Below are positions 25,248-33,263 of a stretch of DNA of 64,000 nucleotides, one piece after another. The DNA is from Mycolicibacterium sp. YH-1 (lineage in GTDB: Bacteria > Actinomycetota > Actinomycetes > Mycobacteriales > Mycobacteriaceae). The DNA lies in assembly GCF_022557175.1 (NCBI RefSeq), contig NZ_CP092915.1, positions 4,712,001 through 4,776,000 on the forward strand, read 5' to 3'. How positions within the stretch are numbered: the first letter of the stretch is position 1; every line of letters begins with the position of its first letter. A program made the position numbers and the translations under genes. A model generated the notes under the pieces. That model saw only the letters and a list, made by a program, of their open reading frames with translations, made no database searches and was not told the DNA's origin.

Positions 25248-26246
25248 ATGTCGAAGACGCGAAGCTGGCGGAACGCCCGGACGGTGCCGGCGTTACTGGC
25301 CGTGGTTCTGCTCGCGATGGGCCTGATGACCGCATGCGGTAGCGATAAGGCCGACGATATCGCCGGCGGCGCGCAATCCGGTTCAGTCACCGTCTCGCAC
25401 AAGTTCGGCGAGACCGTGGTCCCCGCGGACCCGCAGCGGGTCGTGACGGTCGGCTGGAACGACCAGGACTTCGTGCTGGCCCTGGGCGTTATCCCGGTGG
25501 CAGCACGCTCGTTCTTCGACAACTACGACAAGTTCCCGTGGGTTGAGAAGGCGACCGATGGCAAGGCCATCCCGACGTGGGGTTCCGACACGATCGACTT
25601 CGAGGCGATCGCCAAGGAGAAGCCGGACGTGATCTTCGCGATCTACGAGACCATCGACCGGCCGACATACGACCGTCTGTCGCAGATCGCCCCCACCGTG
25701 ATCCAGTCAGACGAGTACGCCGATGAGGAGACGCCGTGGAACGTTCAGCTGTCGACCACAGGTAAGGCCCTGGGCAGGGAATCGCAGGCACAGGCCCTGC
25801 TCGATCAGGTCAACTCGCGCATCGAGGAGGCCAAGACATCCAACCCGGAGTTCGCGGGCAAGGTTCTGGTCGAGGACTTCGGCCCAGAGGACGGCGGGCA
25901 CTACCTGTTGGGTGCCAACGATCCGCGCCGGTCGCTGTTCAGCGCGCTCGGATTCGCGACACAGGACGTCACCGGAGACCTCAGCGAGGAGAAGCTCGCA
26001 CTGCTCGACCACGACGTGCTGTTCGTCAACGGGGCGTCCAAGGAACAGATGCTTGCCTCACCCGCGTTCGCCCGTCTCGACGTGGTGAAACAGGACCGCA
26101 CGCTCTACACGTCGTTCGACTCGAACCTCAGTGGCGCACTGACATACAGCGGTCCCGACGCGTTGCTCTATGCGATGGACAAGCTGGTGCCGCAGTTGGG
26201 CAACGCGCTCAACGGCAGGCCGGTCGCCGACCTCGCCAACGCCTGA
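25248..26246 (+). CDS. Iron-siderophore ABC substrate-binding lipoprotein
   Basis: A 332-residue FhuD/FecB-type lipoprotein that captures ferric siderophore outside the membrane. A signal peptide (WRNARTVPALLAVVLLAMGL) ends in the lipobox MTAC. The mature part has the two-lobed cluster A-2 pattern: PQRVVTVGWNDQDFVLALGV, IDFEAIAKEKPDVIF, then a long central helix and FVNGASKEQM. A GTG at 25242 has better spacing from GAGG and would add two residues; I keep the ATG. An IdeR box lies about 20 bp upstream. The siderophore (own carboxymycobactin or exochelin, or a foreign one) is not decided by sequence; no biosynthetic cluster is next to it. Confidence 0.94.
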   Translation: MSKTRSWRNARTVPALLAVVLLAMGLMTACGSDKADDIAGGAQSGSVTVSHKFGETVVPADPQRVVTVGWNDQDFVLALGVIPVAARSFFDNYDKFPWVEKATDGKAIPTWGSDTIDFEAIAKEKPDVIFAIYETIDRPTYDRLSQIAPTVIQSDEYADEETPWNVQLSTTGKALGRESQAQALLDQVNSRIEEAKTSNPEFAGKVLVEDFGPEDGGHYLLGANDPRRSLFSALGFATQDVTGDLSEEKLALLDHDVLFVNGASKEQMLASPAFARLDVVKQDRTLYTSFDSNLSGALTYSGPDALLYAMDKLVPQLGNALNGRPVADLANA

Positions 26247-26280
26247 TCACGCCAGCGGGCTTAGCCGCTCCGAAGGCGCG

Positions 26281-26703
26281 TCACAGCGTGCCCCGTTCAG
26301 CGACCCAGCGATGCCCGAATTCCAGAACGTCTGCAGCCGTGTCAAAGTCGCGGTCATAGTGCAGAATCGTCAGGCCGTGGCGTCCGGCGATTACGGCATT
26401 GAGTAGATCTGCGACGCCCACCGACCGGTGCCGCCCGGACAGCGCCAGGTTGTACTGTGCGTCGATCGCGCTCTGCCAGTCCTCATCGTTCGTGGGGATG
26501 TACTCGAAGGCCTTCCGCCGGTCATCGCGCAGGCGCGCGAACTCATCGGCCGAGCGCGCGCTGTAGAGGGCTTCAGCGTCCAGCGCAGCGGTTGTTGCCA
26601 CGAGTCCGGCCTCGATGAGTTCGCCGAGCACTCCCCCGACATGCGGGTGTTGCATACGTGCGGCCGCGCTCGTGTCGATGAGGAAGCGCGCCGTCAACGC
26701 CAC
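26281..26703 (-). CDS. VapC-type PIN-domain ribonuclease toxin
   Basis: A 140-residue PIN-domain protein. The acidic metal-binding residues are all visible: Asp10 (FLIDTSA), Glu44 (DAEALYSAR), Asp99 (GVADLLNA) and Asp117 (HYDRDFD). VapC toxins cut tRNA or rRNA and arrest growth until neutralised. The GTG start overlaps the antitoxin end by 10 nt, and the order antitoxin then toxin is standard. It is convergent with the siderophore operon (34-bp gap) and seems unrelated to it. Confidence 0.92.
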   Translation of the reverse strand: MALTARFLIDTSAAARMQHPHVGGVLGELIEAGLVATTAALDAEALYSARSADEFARLRDDRRKAFEYIPTNDEDWQSAIDAQYNLALSGRHRSVGVADLLNAVIAGRHGLTILHYDRDFDTAADVLEFGHRWVAERGTL

Positions 26704-26900
26704 ACGTCGTCCCTCGCGTCCTTATCGGCCATTTCCGCCATTCCGCCCGACACCAGCCATTGGACCTGGCGGACACGTGCGGACCGGTTCGCGGCAAGCA
26801 TCAATGCAGTGCGCACGGTGTCGGCGATTCCCGTCGTACCGAGCTCCTGTCGGGCGCCGTCCAGTAGGTCGTCATCGATGTCAATCAAGCGCTTGGTCAC
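26694..26900 (-). CDS. VapB-type antitoxin
   Basis: A 68-residue antitoxin. VTKRLIDIDDDLLDGARQE and then the helix GIADTVRTALML form the ribbon-helix-helix-like N-terminus of the VapB family; the C-terminal half (rich in Arg, Trp and Met) should wrap around the toxin. The GTG at 26900 follows AGGAGG by seven bases, which decides it over the upstream ATGs at 26921-26924. It is expected to repress its own promoter, and the direct repeats at 26913-26950 are the candidate site. Confidence 0.88.
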   Translation of the reverse strand: MTKRLIDIDDDLLDGARQELGTTGIADTVRTALMLAANRSARVRQVQWLVSGGMAEMADKDARDDVWR

Positions 26901-26912
26901 TCGGGCACCTCC

Positions 26913-26950
26913 TATATACATCACGCACTCCGAGTATATATCTCACGCAC
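26913..26950 (-). promoter_or_regulatory. VapBC operator: two 16-bp direct repeats
   Basis: On the minus strand the unit GTGCGTGA-NN-TATATA occurs twice (26950-26935 and 26928-26913) with a period of 22 bp, about two helical turns, so two dimers could bind the same DNA face. The TATATA elements also serve as TANNNA/T-like -10 sequences. The promoter-distal repeat overlaps the stop codon of the upstream gene at 26921. Confidence 0.65.
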
Positions 26951-27913
26951 CTGGCCGCACGCAGCTTCGAACCGGTTCCACGATGCCCAGTCGGGCTGCA
27001 GCGGCGAACTCAAGACATCGTTCGAACTGAACTCGGGCTGCGGGAGCCCAGCCTCGCTGAAGAGTCCCATCATCTTGACGATTGCCCCGGCCGGGCTGTC
27101 TTCGAAGCTCTGAAACACGCGCTTTTGCAACCAATTCAGGGCTTCCGTGACCCCAGCGGAAACGTCGAGTTCAGGCACCCGCAACGCGCCGTCGCAGCGC
27201 CGCATCTGCTCCTCGTAGCGGTCCTCCCAGAACTCGGCGTGCCATCCGGACCATCGGCTCGACATGAAGTCGCCCAGCCCCCGCGCCTCCGTGGTAACCC
27301 ACGCACCGACCTGTTGCTTAGGCACGTCGATGTGCACCCCGCTCTCGGGAATCATTTCCCGACGGGTCCGACCAACACCCTTGCCGGGCAGCGCGTGTCG
27401 CAGCGAGGGCCCGAGCCATGCCACGCTGTAACCCCAGAACAGTGGCCACAGTCGAACCCTGCCATCGGCGCCGACGACGGACACGAGTTGACACAGCCCG
27501 TCCCGGCCACGTGCAAGTTTCGGCGGTTGTCCATCTCGACCAAGAGACCAACGACGTTCTGCACCAACGTACGTCGCGAGTTCATCGGTGCCGCCATAGG
27601 CCCAACCCACGGAGTAATCCGGCCACATCAGCGGGATTACCTCAAGTATCGCGCGGCGTTCCGACATCGTCGACATCAGCTCGTCCCCAAAGAACAGCAG
27701 CTTGCGCCTGTCCACGTCGACCACCGCGCCGCCATCCGCCCAGAGCGGATCAGTCCAATGGTCCCTCGCACACAACCGGTGAGCCTTGATGTACCGCAAC
27801 GCATGTTCCGGCCCGAACGCAAGCGCGTCGAGCATCCGGCAGCCCGCCCAATGCGCGTAGTACAGCTGCCACTGACCGTTCTCCACGATCACCAGGTTGG
27901 CCCGATTACCCAT
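26921..27913 (-). CDS. Conserved hypothetical protein beside VapBC
   Basis: A 330-residue protein I recognise only as a recurrent actinobacterial hypothetical, with a strongly conserved start (MGNRANLVIVENGQWQLYY, then HWAGCRMLDALAFGP). No signal peptide or membrane segment; it is rich in Trp and charged residues, which suggests a soluble, compact protein. There is a weak pattern of a beta-rich N-terminal half and an alpha-rich C-terminus. Its stop lies inside the vapBC operator, 21 bp before the antitoxin start, so it may be cotranscribed with the toxin system. Upstream, a 9-bp inverted repeat overlaps its ribosome site. A role in stress or immunity is only guilt by association. Confidence 0.8.
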   Translation of the reverse strand: MGNRANLVIVENGQWQLYYAHWAGCRMLDALAFGPEHALRYIKAHRLCARDHWTDPLWADGGAVVDVDRRKLLFFGDELMSTMSERRAILEVIPLMWPDYSVGWAYGGTDELATYVGAERRWSLGRDGQPPKLARGRDGLCQLVSVVGADGRVRLWPLFWGYSVAWLGPSLRHALPGKGVGRTRREMIPESGVHIDVPKQQVGAWVTTEARGLGDFMSSRWSGWHAEFWEDRYEEQMRRCDGALRVPELDVSAGVTEALNWLQKRVFQSFEDSPAGAIVKMMGLFSEAGLPQPEFSSNDVLSSPLQPDWASWNRFEAACGQVREIYTRSA

Positions 27914-27922
27914 TGCGTAACT

Positions 27923-27946
27923 CCTCGTCGTGTTGTTACGACGAGG
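27923..27946 (-). promoter_or_regulatory. Hairpin over ribosome site of hypothetical gene
   Basis: CCTCGTCGT (27923-27931) and ACGACGAGG (27938-27946) are a perfect 9-bp inverted repeat with a 6-nt loop, ten bases before the start at 27913. On the coding strand the downstream arm ends in GACGAGG of the GAGGAG ribosome site, so folding of the mRNA could hide it. It could instead be an operator. Confidence 0.55.
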
Positions 27947-28042
27947 TTCGCCCTACTCACCGACAGGCAGGGCTCCACCGACGGCACTCATCAACAGTGC
28001 GGAGTCCATCCACAGGTTCACCTCGCGCCGGCGAGCCGGCAG

Positions 28043-29305
28043 TTAGGCCTGCGCGAGCTGCTTCTCCTCATACAGTCGCGCCCACTCCTTGCGCGGCCGG
28101 ATCGAGACGTCGACGTCGGCGCCGTTGGCGCGCAACGCCCCCACGGTGGCCTGGTCTCTCGTCATGCGCGCGAACGGATCCCAGCCGAAGAACCGGCAGG
28201 AGTTCTCCCAGGTGATCTTGTTGATGTCGGAGTCGTCAGCACCGGCGGCGTTGAGTTCGGCCAGCACCTGTTCGGGCGCATCGGGCCAGAAGCAGTCCGA
28301 GTGCGGGTAGTCGCACTCCCAGGCGATGATGTCGATGCCGATCTCGTGCCGCAGTTTCAGCGAGGTCTTGTCGGTGACATAGCAGGCGAGTGAGTGCTCA
28401 CGGAACACGTCACTGGGCAGCTTGTCCCCGAAGTCGCGGCGCAGCCACTTTTGGTTCGTGTAGTGCCGGTCGCTGCGGTCCAGGTAGAACGGAATCCAGC
28501 CGATTCCACCCTCGGAGAACGCGAACTTCAGGTCCGGGTAGTTGCGCATTGCGGGACCCCACAACAGATCCTGGGCACACATCGCCGAGATCTGGGTGGC
28601 CAAGATGATGAGATTGTCGATGGGGGCGTTGGGCGCCATGCTGATCGCACCGAAGCCCGTGCCGATGTGCAGGCACATCACCACGTTCTCCTCCGACAAC
28701 GTCCGGAAGACCGGACCCCAGTAGTCCTCGTCGTGGTAGCTCGGCAGACCCTCGAGGTGCGGCAGTTCGGGCATCGTGACCGCCCGACAGCCCTTGGCCG
28801 CGACGCGTCGAATCTCGGCGCACATGGCCTCGGGGCTCCACGTCGGGAGGATCGCAATCGGGATGAACCGGTCCGGGTAGGAGCCGACCCACTCGTCGAT
28901 GTGCCAGTCGTTGTAGGCCGACACCATCACCAGGGTGACGTCCTCGCGTGTCATGTTGAGGTGACGGGCCGAGAAACCGGTGAAGGTCGGGAAACACATC
29001 GACGCCAGGATGCCGTTGCGGTTCATATCGCGGACGCGCTCGTGCACGTCGTACACACCCGGGCGCATCTCGGCGAAACCTGCGGGGTCACGCCCCCACT
29101 CCTCGGCCGGCCACGAAACCACGGCGTTCAGACCGCTCACACCCTGCGGCCGACCCTGATACATCCACTGGTCGACGCCCTTGTCGTCGGTGACGACGAT
29201 GGGCGCCTCGGCCTTGTACCTGTCCGGGACGTGATTGAGGAACATATCGGGCGGCTCGACGACGTGGTCATCGATACTCACCAGGATCAGGTCGTCGGTT
29301 TGCAT
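28043..29305 (-). CDS. Amidohydrolase-family (ACMSD-like) protein
   Basis: A 420-residue TIM-barrel metal-dependent hydrolase/decarboxylase of the amidohydrolase-2 type. The N-terminus (LVSIDDHVVEPPDMF) supplies the DxH-like metal motif in a form typical of this actinobacterial subfamily; CLHIGTG near the middle and ECDYPHSDCFWP near the C-terminus hold the remaining metal and acid residues. These proteins decarboxylate or hydrolyse aromatic or cyclic acids. It has an intact full length and sits divergent to an AraC regulator, start codons 24 bp apart, which probably controls it. The next rightward gene after AraC is an acyl-CoA ligase, so a common pathway is plausible. Confidence 0.9.
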   Translation of the reverse strand: MQTDDLILVSIDDHVVEPPDMFLNHVPDRYKAEAPIVVTDDKGVDQWMYQGRPQGVSGLNAVVSWPAEEWGRDPAGFAEMRPGVYDVHERVRDMNRNGILASMCFPTFTGFSARHLNMTREDVTLVMVSAYNDWHIDEWVGSYPDRFIPIAILPTWSPEAMCAEIRRVAAKGCRAVTMPELPHLEGLPSYHDEDYWGPVFRTLSEENVVMCLHIGTGFGAISMAPNAPIDNLIILATQISAMCAQDLLWGPAMRNYPDLKFAFSEGGIGWIPFYLDRSDRHYTNQKWLRRDFGDKLPSDVFREHSLACYVTDKTSLKLRHEIGIDIIAWECDYPHSDCFWPDAPEQVLAELNAAGADDSDINKITWENSCRFFGWDPFARMTRDQATVGALRANGADVDVSIRPRKEWARLYEEKQLAQA

Positions 29306-29329
29306 ACCTAACTAGTACCCTCGAACAGC

Positions 29330-30175
29330 ATGACCGTCTCTGCGACTTCGGACAGAGATTTGTCCGAAACGGCCAAAGCCAGGCACATCGACCTGCGCAG
29401 GGGTGGGCTCGCACCCGCTGGGAGCTATCTCTACGAGGGTGAAGGGCTGATCACCGGCTGGCATTTTCACGACGTGCACCAGATCGAGTACGCGCTGCAC
29501 GGTGTCGTCGAGGTGGAGACCGACGCCGCACACTATCTGCTTCCGCCGCAACAGGCGGCCTGGATCCCGGCCGGGCTGGAGCACCAGGCGGTGATGAACC
29601 CGGACGTCAAGACCGTCGCGGTGATGTTCGACAGCCAACTCATCCCCGACGGCGGTGACCGCGCCCGCATCATCGCGGTGTCACCGCTGATTCGGGAGAT
29701 GATGATCTACGCACTGCGCTGGTCAATCGAGCGGGGGCCGGGCTCGGCCCAGGATGAGGCAGCGTCCGACAACTTCTTCCGCACGCTGGCCGCCCTGGTC
29801 GTCGAAGCGCTCGACCACGAGGCACCGCTGAGCCTTCCCACCTCGGACCACCCCATCGTGGCCGCCGCGCTGGCCTACACCAAGGCGCACCTCGACTCGG
29901 TCAGCGCTGATGAGGTCGCCCGCGCAGTGTCGGTGTCCGAGCGGACATTACGACGACTGTTCTCCGACACCCTCGGATTGTCGTGGCGGACATACGTTCT
30001 ACACGCAAGAATGCTGCGGGCCATGGCACTGCTTGCAGCACCCGGCCAGTCCGTACAGGCAACGTCGACGTCGGTCGGCTTCGAGAGCCTCAGTTCGTTC
30101 ACACGCTGTTTCACCCAGTTCTGCGGTGAGACACCTTCGGCGTACCGTCGCCGGGTGAGTCTGACGACGTACTGA
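29330..30175 (+). CDS. AraC-family regulator with cupin sensor
   Basis: A 281-residue regulator. The N-terminal cupin (GWHFHDVHQIEYALHGVVEVET) would bind a small ligand; the C-terminal pair of helix-turn-helices is clear (VSADEVARAVSVSERTLRR and SVGFESLSSFTRCF) and ends in the AraC-typical FCGETPSAYRR. TACCCT (29316-29321) lies eight bases before the ATG, so a leaderless transcript is likely. It faces the amidohydrolase and is followed 20 bp later by an acyl-CoA ligase. Ligand and targets are not visible, but both neighbours are the natural candidates. Confidence 0.92.
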   Translation: MTVSATSDRDLSETAKARHIDLRRGGLAPAGSYLYEGEGLITGWHFHDVHQIEYALHGVVEVETDAAHYLLPPQQAAWIPAGLEHQAVMNPDVKTVAVMFDSQLIPDGGDRARIIAVSPLIREMMIYALRWSIERGPGSAQDEAASDNFFRTLAALVVEALDHEAPLSLPTSDHPIVAAALAYTKAHLDSVSADEVARAVSVSERTLRRLFSDTLGLSWRTYVLHARMLRAMALLAAPGQSVQATSTSVGFESLSSFTRCFTQFCGETPSAYRRRVSLTTY

Positions 30176-30195
30176 AGGGTGATGACCGCACCGAT

Positions 30196-31704
30196 ATGAC
30201 CGCACGCATCGACCTCATCCACGCGCTCATCTCGTCGGCCGCCGCGGCCGTACCCGAGCGGCCTGCCATCATCTCGGCGGACGGAGCCGTCACGACCTTC
30301 GCCGAATTCGACCGCAAGGTGGCCGCGGTGTCGGGGTGGGTGGCCGAGCGCACCCATCGCGGCGACCGGGTTGCGGTCATCGCCGACAACAGTCCTGAGT
30401 ACGCCGTGGCGTACTACGCGGTGCCGCGCAGCGGCCGGATTCTGCTGCTGATCAACCAGCGCCTCAGCCCCGCCGAGCAGGCCGCACAGCTCGCGTCGAC
30501 CGACCCCGCGTTGGCCATCGGCGACACCCGATACCTGCAGGAACTGCCATCGGTCGCCGACCGCGCCGTGACGTTCGACGCGCCGGAATGGCAACGGGCC
30601 GAGCGCGACTCGCCCGGTATTGCTGAACCGGTGGCCCCCGACGATCCCGCATGGTTGTTGTTCACCAGTGGGTCGACGGGCGCACCCAAGGGAGTCCTGC
30701 ACACGCACCGGTCGATCACCGCGGCGGTGTGGGGCACCGTGGCCGGGAGGTCGGTCGCCTCGGGCGGCGTCTATCTGCTGCCGTTTCCCATGTGCCACAT
30801 CGCGGGCTACAACATGCTGGTCCACCACGCAGCGCACTCGACGGTGCTGCCCGTGGCCGCCTTTCGACCCGAGACGTTCGTCGCAGCTGTCAACACCCAC
30901 GGCGTCACGTCGTGCTCACTGGCCCCCACGATGTTGCACAGTCTGCTCACCCACCTCGACGACACGGACACCGCGCTGCCGACACTGCGCGACGTCGCCT
31001 ACGGGTCCGCCGCGATCCCAGCGGACCTGCTGCGCCGGGCGCTCACCCGCCTGGACGTCGGATTCCATCAGGGCTACGGGATGACCGAAACCGGCGGCAA
31101 TGTCACATTTCTCGGGCCTGCCGAACACCGGGCCGGGGCCACGGGTGCGGACGCCGTGCTCGCCAGTGCGGGCCGGCCACACCCCGATGTGGAGGTTCGC
31201 ATCGCCGGGGCGGGTTCCGGCGATGGTTCGGGCAGAGGCGCGGGCGAGATTCTGATCCGCGGCGCACAGGTCGCGGCGGGGTTGTGGCCCGACCTCTCCC
31301 CCTGCACCGTCGACGGCTGGCTGCACACAGGCGATGTCGGCCGCTTCGACGACGACGGGCGCCTCGTCGTACTCGACCGCAGCAAGGACGTCATCATCAC
31401 CGGCGGCGAGAATGTCACCTCACGCGAGGTGGAGGACGCGCTGTCGACACACCCCGACGTCGAGCACGTCGCGGTGGTCGGCGTACCCGATGAGTACTGG
31501 GGCGAGGCGATTTGCGCTGTCATCGCGGCCGCCGAGCACCGACGACCCCAACCCGACGAACTCATCGACCACGTTCGGTCCCGGATCGCCGCGTTCAAAC
31601 GCCCGCGTCACGTGCTCTTCGTCGACGCGCTGCCGCTGACCACCAACGGCAAGGTCGCCAAGGATGCGGTGCGCGCCTACGCGAGGACCGCACTCGGTCG
31701 GTGA
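30196..31704 (+). CDS. Class I acyl-CoA ligase
   Basis: A 502-residue adenylate-forming enzyme with all core motifs: FTSGSTGAPKG (about residues 155-165), YGMTETGGN, TGDVGRFDDDG, the DRSKDVIITGGENV segment and TTNGKVAKDAVR with the C-terminal lysine. Its length and motif spacing are those of standard medium/aryl acid CoA ligases (MenE/4CL-like), with no FAAL insertion. It follows the AraC regulator by 20 bp and is probably cotranscribed. It ends in a perfect hairpin shared with the convergent lipoprotein gene. The substrate may be the acid produced or consumed by the amidohydrolase opposite (inference). Confidence 0.93.
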   Translation: MTARIDLIHALISSAAAAVPERPAIISADGAVTTFAEFDRKVAAVSGWVAERTHRGDRVAVIADNSPEYAVAYYAVPRSGRILLLINQRLSPAEQAAQLASTDPALAIGDTRYLQELPSVADRAVTFDAPEWQRAERDSPGIAEPVAPDDPAWLLFTSGSTGAPKGVLHTHRSITAAVWGTVAGRSVASGGVYLLPFPMCHIAGYNMLVHHAAHSTVLPVAAFRPETFVAAVNTHGVTSCSLAPTMLHSLLTHLDDTDTALPTLRDVAYGSAAIPADLLRRALTRLDVGFHQGYGMTETGGNVTFLGPAEHRAGATGADAVLASAGRPHPDVEVRIAGAGSGDGSGRGAGEILIRGAQVAAGLWPDLSPCTVDGWLHTGDVGRFDDDGRLVVLDRSKDVIITGGENVTSREVEDALSTHPDVEHVAVVGVPDEYWGEAICAVIAAAEHRRPQPDELIDHVRSRIAAFKRPRHVLFVDALPLTTNGKVAKDAVRAYARTALGR

Positions 31705-31711
31705 CCGAGTG
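31691..31711. terminator. Bidirectional hairpin terminator
   Basis: CACTCGGTC (31691-31699) and GACCGAGTG (31703-31711) form a perfect 9-bp stem with a 3-nt loop that holds part of the ligase stop codon. It separates two convergent genes whose ends are only seven bases apart. No T-tract follows. Confidence 0.7.
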
Positions 31712-32416
31712 TCAGGCCAGCAGACTCGTCTCGATCTTGCCCGCGATGATCGCGGCATGCGTGACGATCCGAGTGGGCGGACGACAGGCCTCAACATCGA
31801 TGATCACGTTGGACGCCACCGACAGTGAGTGCTGGCACATCCGGCTCTCGTCGCCGACGCCACGGGCGATGGGTATCGCGAGGCGGGTGTCGGTCCGGCT
31901 GAGATCACCGCTCAACCACTTCGGGAGTGGTCGATCGTTGAGCGTGATGTTGACATGGTGATCAGTGCACTTCGACCAGCGCTCGGCTGACTCGTCGAAG
32001 AATCGCTGCGCCGCCTGCGCCGACGGGTAGGAGACGACGGACTGAACCACCAGAAAGGACCAATCGTCACCATTTGGCGTGCGGAACATGTTCTGGCGCA
32101 ATGCCTGCCAACCGTGGTCGCCGCCGGGCGGCCCGTAGATCGCCGCCTGATCCACCTGCCAGACACCCAGACAGTTCAGATTGGGCAGCAGATTGCGGTC
32201 ATCGCTCATGGCCGTGATCATCGGGGACTGCGCCATCTGGGTGGTGCCCATGACGGTGTTGACCTCGGCGGCACTCAGCAACAGACCCTCGAGTTCAGAA
32301 TCCGCGATCAGGCTCGGCGTGCTCGAACTCTGCGTTCTGGCGGCTGAGCATCCGGTGATCGACAAGCCGAGGACAAGCAGCGCGATCAGCGCTCCTCGGG
32401 CCGTCGACTTACGCAT
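31712..32416 (-). CDS. PknH-sensor-domain-like lipoprotein
   Basis: A 234-residue exported lipoprotein. MRKSTARGALIALLVLGLSI leads to the lipobox ITGC. The mature part resembles the extracellular PknH_C sensor domain and its lipoprotein relatives (LppH-type): SLIADSELEGLLLSAAEVNTVMG near the start, paired cysteines at NCLG, SKCT, RMCQ and EACR, and the FLVVQSVVSYPSAQAAQRFF strand-helix. The four mature cysteines probably form two disulfides. The ATG at 32416 was chosen because it gives a clean signal peptide. The start overlaps the stop of the secreted protein upstream by 8 nt (ATGCGTAA), so the two are an operon. Ligand unknown. Confidence 0.85.
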   Translation of the reverse strand: MRKSTARGALIALLVLGLSITGCSAARTQSSSTPSLIADSELEGLLLSAAEVNTVMGTTQMAQSPMITAMSDDRNLLPNLNCLGVWQVDQAAIYGPPGGDHGWQALRQNMFRTPNGDDWSFLVVQSVVSYPSAQAAQRFFDESAERWSKCTDHHVNITLNDRPLPKWLSGDLSRTDTRLAIPIARGVGDESRMCQHSLSVASNVIIDVEACRPPTRIVTHAAIIAGKIETSLLA

Positions 32417-32954
32417 GGGTGCCCGCGGCGGCACACGCCTCTTGCACACCGAGGGCGTCATTGTTCATCTCGTTGGCCGTCGAGTTGAGTGACTCGCCAC
32501 CGCCACGCAGCCCCATCTTGACGAGCAGTTTCGTTGCGCCCCATGACCACGAGCGCATCGGGTTGGCAATCTCGGGCGGCAAGCCCGGCGTGTTCGCCGC
32601 GCTCATCGTGACACCAGCTCCCTGGCGCAGAGCGGTGCGGCCGGTGACATTGCTGGTGGACACCGCGGGGTCCTGGTAGTCGGGCTGGGCATAGGTCTCG
32701 AGCGCGTCGGCGAAGTCACCGTAGTAGACCGCGGTGGCATCCAGTACGTCGGCGAACTGACCGCACGCCGCGACCGCCGCGGGGTTCGCATCGCCCGACA
32801 CGGGCGCCGACAACTCGACGGGACCCGGCGCGGGTACAGCGGGCTGCCCGGCATCGTCGGGTTCCGCGGACGCGACGGGAAGCACCGCCAGCCCCAGTCC
32901 GATCGCGAGAATGGGGGCGAGCATCGCACGCCGGATCGCAATTGATTGCCTCAC
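32409..32954 (-). CDS. Secreted mycobacterial protein of unknown function
   Basis: A 181-residue exported protein. The GTG at 32954, eight bases after GGGAGG, gives a signal peptide (IAIRRAMLAPILAIGLGLAV, cleavage near ASAEP). The mature protein has a Pro/Ala/Val-rich N-terminal linker, then a helical domain with two cysteines (AACGQF and QEACAAA) that could be joined. The pattern, with VAACGQFADVLDATAVYYGDF, resembles secreted mycobacterial proteins annotated as hypothetical. It is cotranscribed with the PknH-sensor-like lipoprotein and divergent from the porin operon, so both may belong to envelope biology. Confidence 0.82.
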   Translation of the reverse strand: MRQSIAIRRAMLAPILAIGLGLAVLPVASAEPDDAGQPAVPAPGPVELSAPVSGDANPAAVAACGQFADVLDATAVYYGDFADALETYAQPDYQDPAVSTSNVTGRTALRQGAGVTMSAANTPGLPPEIANPMRSWSWGATKLLVKMGLRGGGESLNSTANEMNNDALGVQEACAAAGTHA

Positions 32955-33263
32955 AACAGGTTCCTCCCAAGTCAGTCCGCTCACACCGTCGGGGCACCAC
33001 ATGTCGGGAATGTGAACAACTACCCCTCAATAACTTTCGCGCCGCCACCAATCGCATGTCGGTCAGCTGGGAGGTTCCTGTACGCAGCCGAGCCTGTCAG
33101 AGTCGGCGGCAGGTCGCGGCGCCTCAGCGCCCACTCGACGGGATTGCGGCCCGATGTGTTCGTCGCCCGTTCACCGAATCGCAATCCCATCCGTGGATGC
33201 TCCGTCGCGACAGATCGCTTGAATCCCAGCCGGATTCAGACTACGAGAGGTGCCCCTACCACC
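32955..33263. other. Divergent intergenic region, 309 bp
   Basis: No supported gene. An open frame runs through it in phase with the porin from 32946, but the porin signal peptide starts only at 33264, so I treat this as leader and promoter DNA. It should contain promoters for the secreted-protein operon (minus) and the porin operon (plus). The one clear element is the inverted repeat at 33220-33238. Confidence 0.5.
33220..33238 (+). promoter_or_regulatory. Inverted repeat upstream of porin operon
   Basis: TGAATCC (33220-33226) and GGATTCA (33232-33238) are perfect 7-bp arms around CAGCC, 25 bp before the porin start. TTGAAT in the left arm could act as a -35 hexamer. It is a candidate site for a regulator that sets porin levels. 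Confidence 0.45.

Noticed and set aside
26247..26280. AGCGG-N6-CCGCT as a terminator after the siderophore operon
   Set aside because: Short stem with no tail; possible but not supported enough to list.
26615..28393. Plus-strand open frame of 592 codons opposite vapB, the hypothetical gene and part of the amidohydrolase
   Set aside because: Spans several real genes on the other strand; translation has no family features. The minus-strand genes have starts, ribosome sites and motifs.
32946..33263. N-terminal extension of the first porin
   Set aside because: The frame is open, but the sequence before ATG 33264 is basic and unlike a signal peptide, while 33264 starts a standard one.
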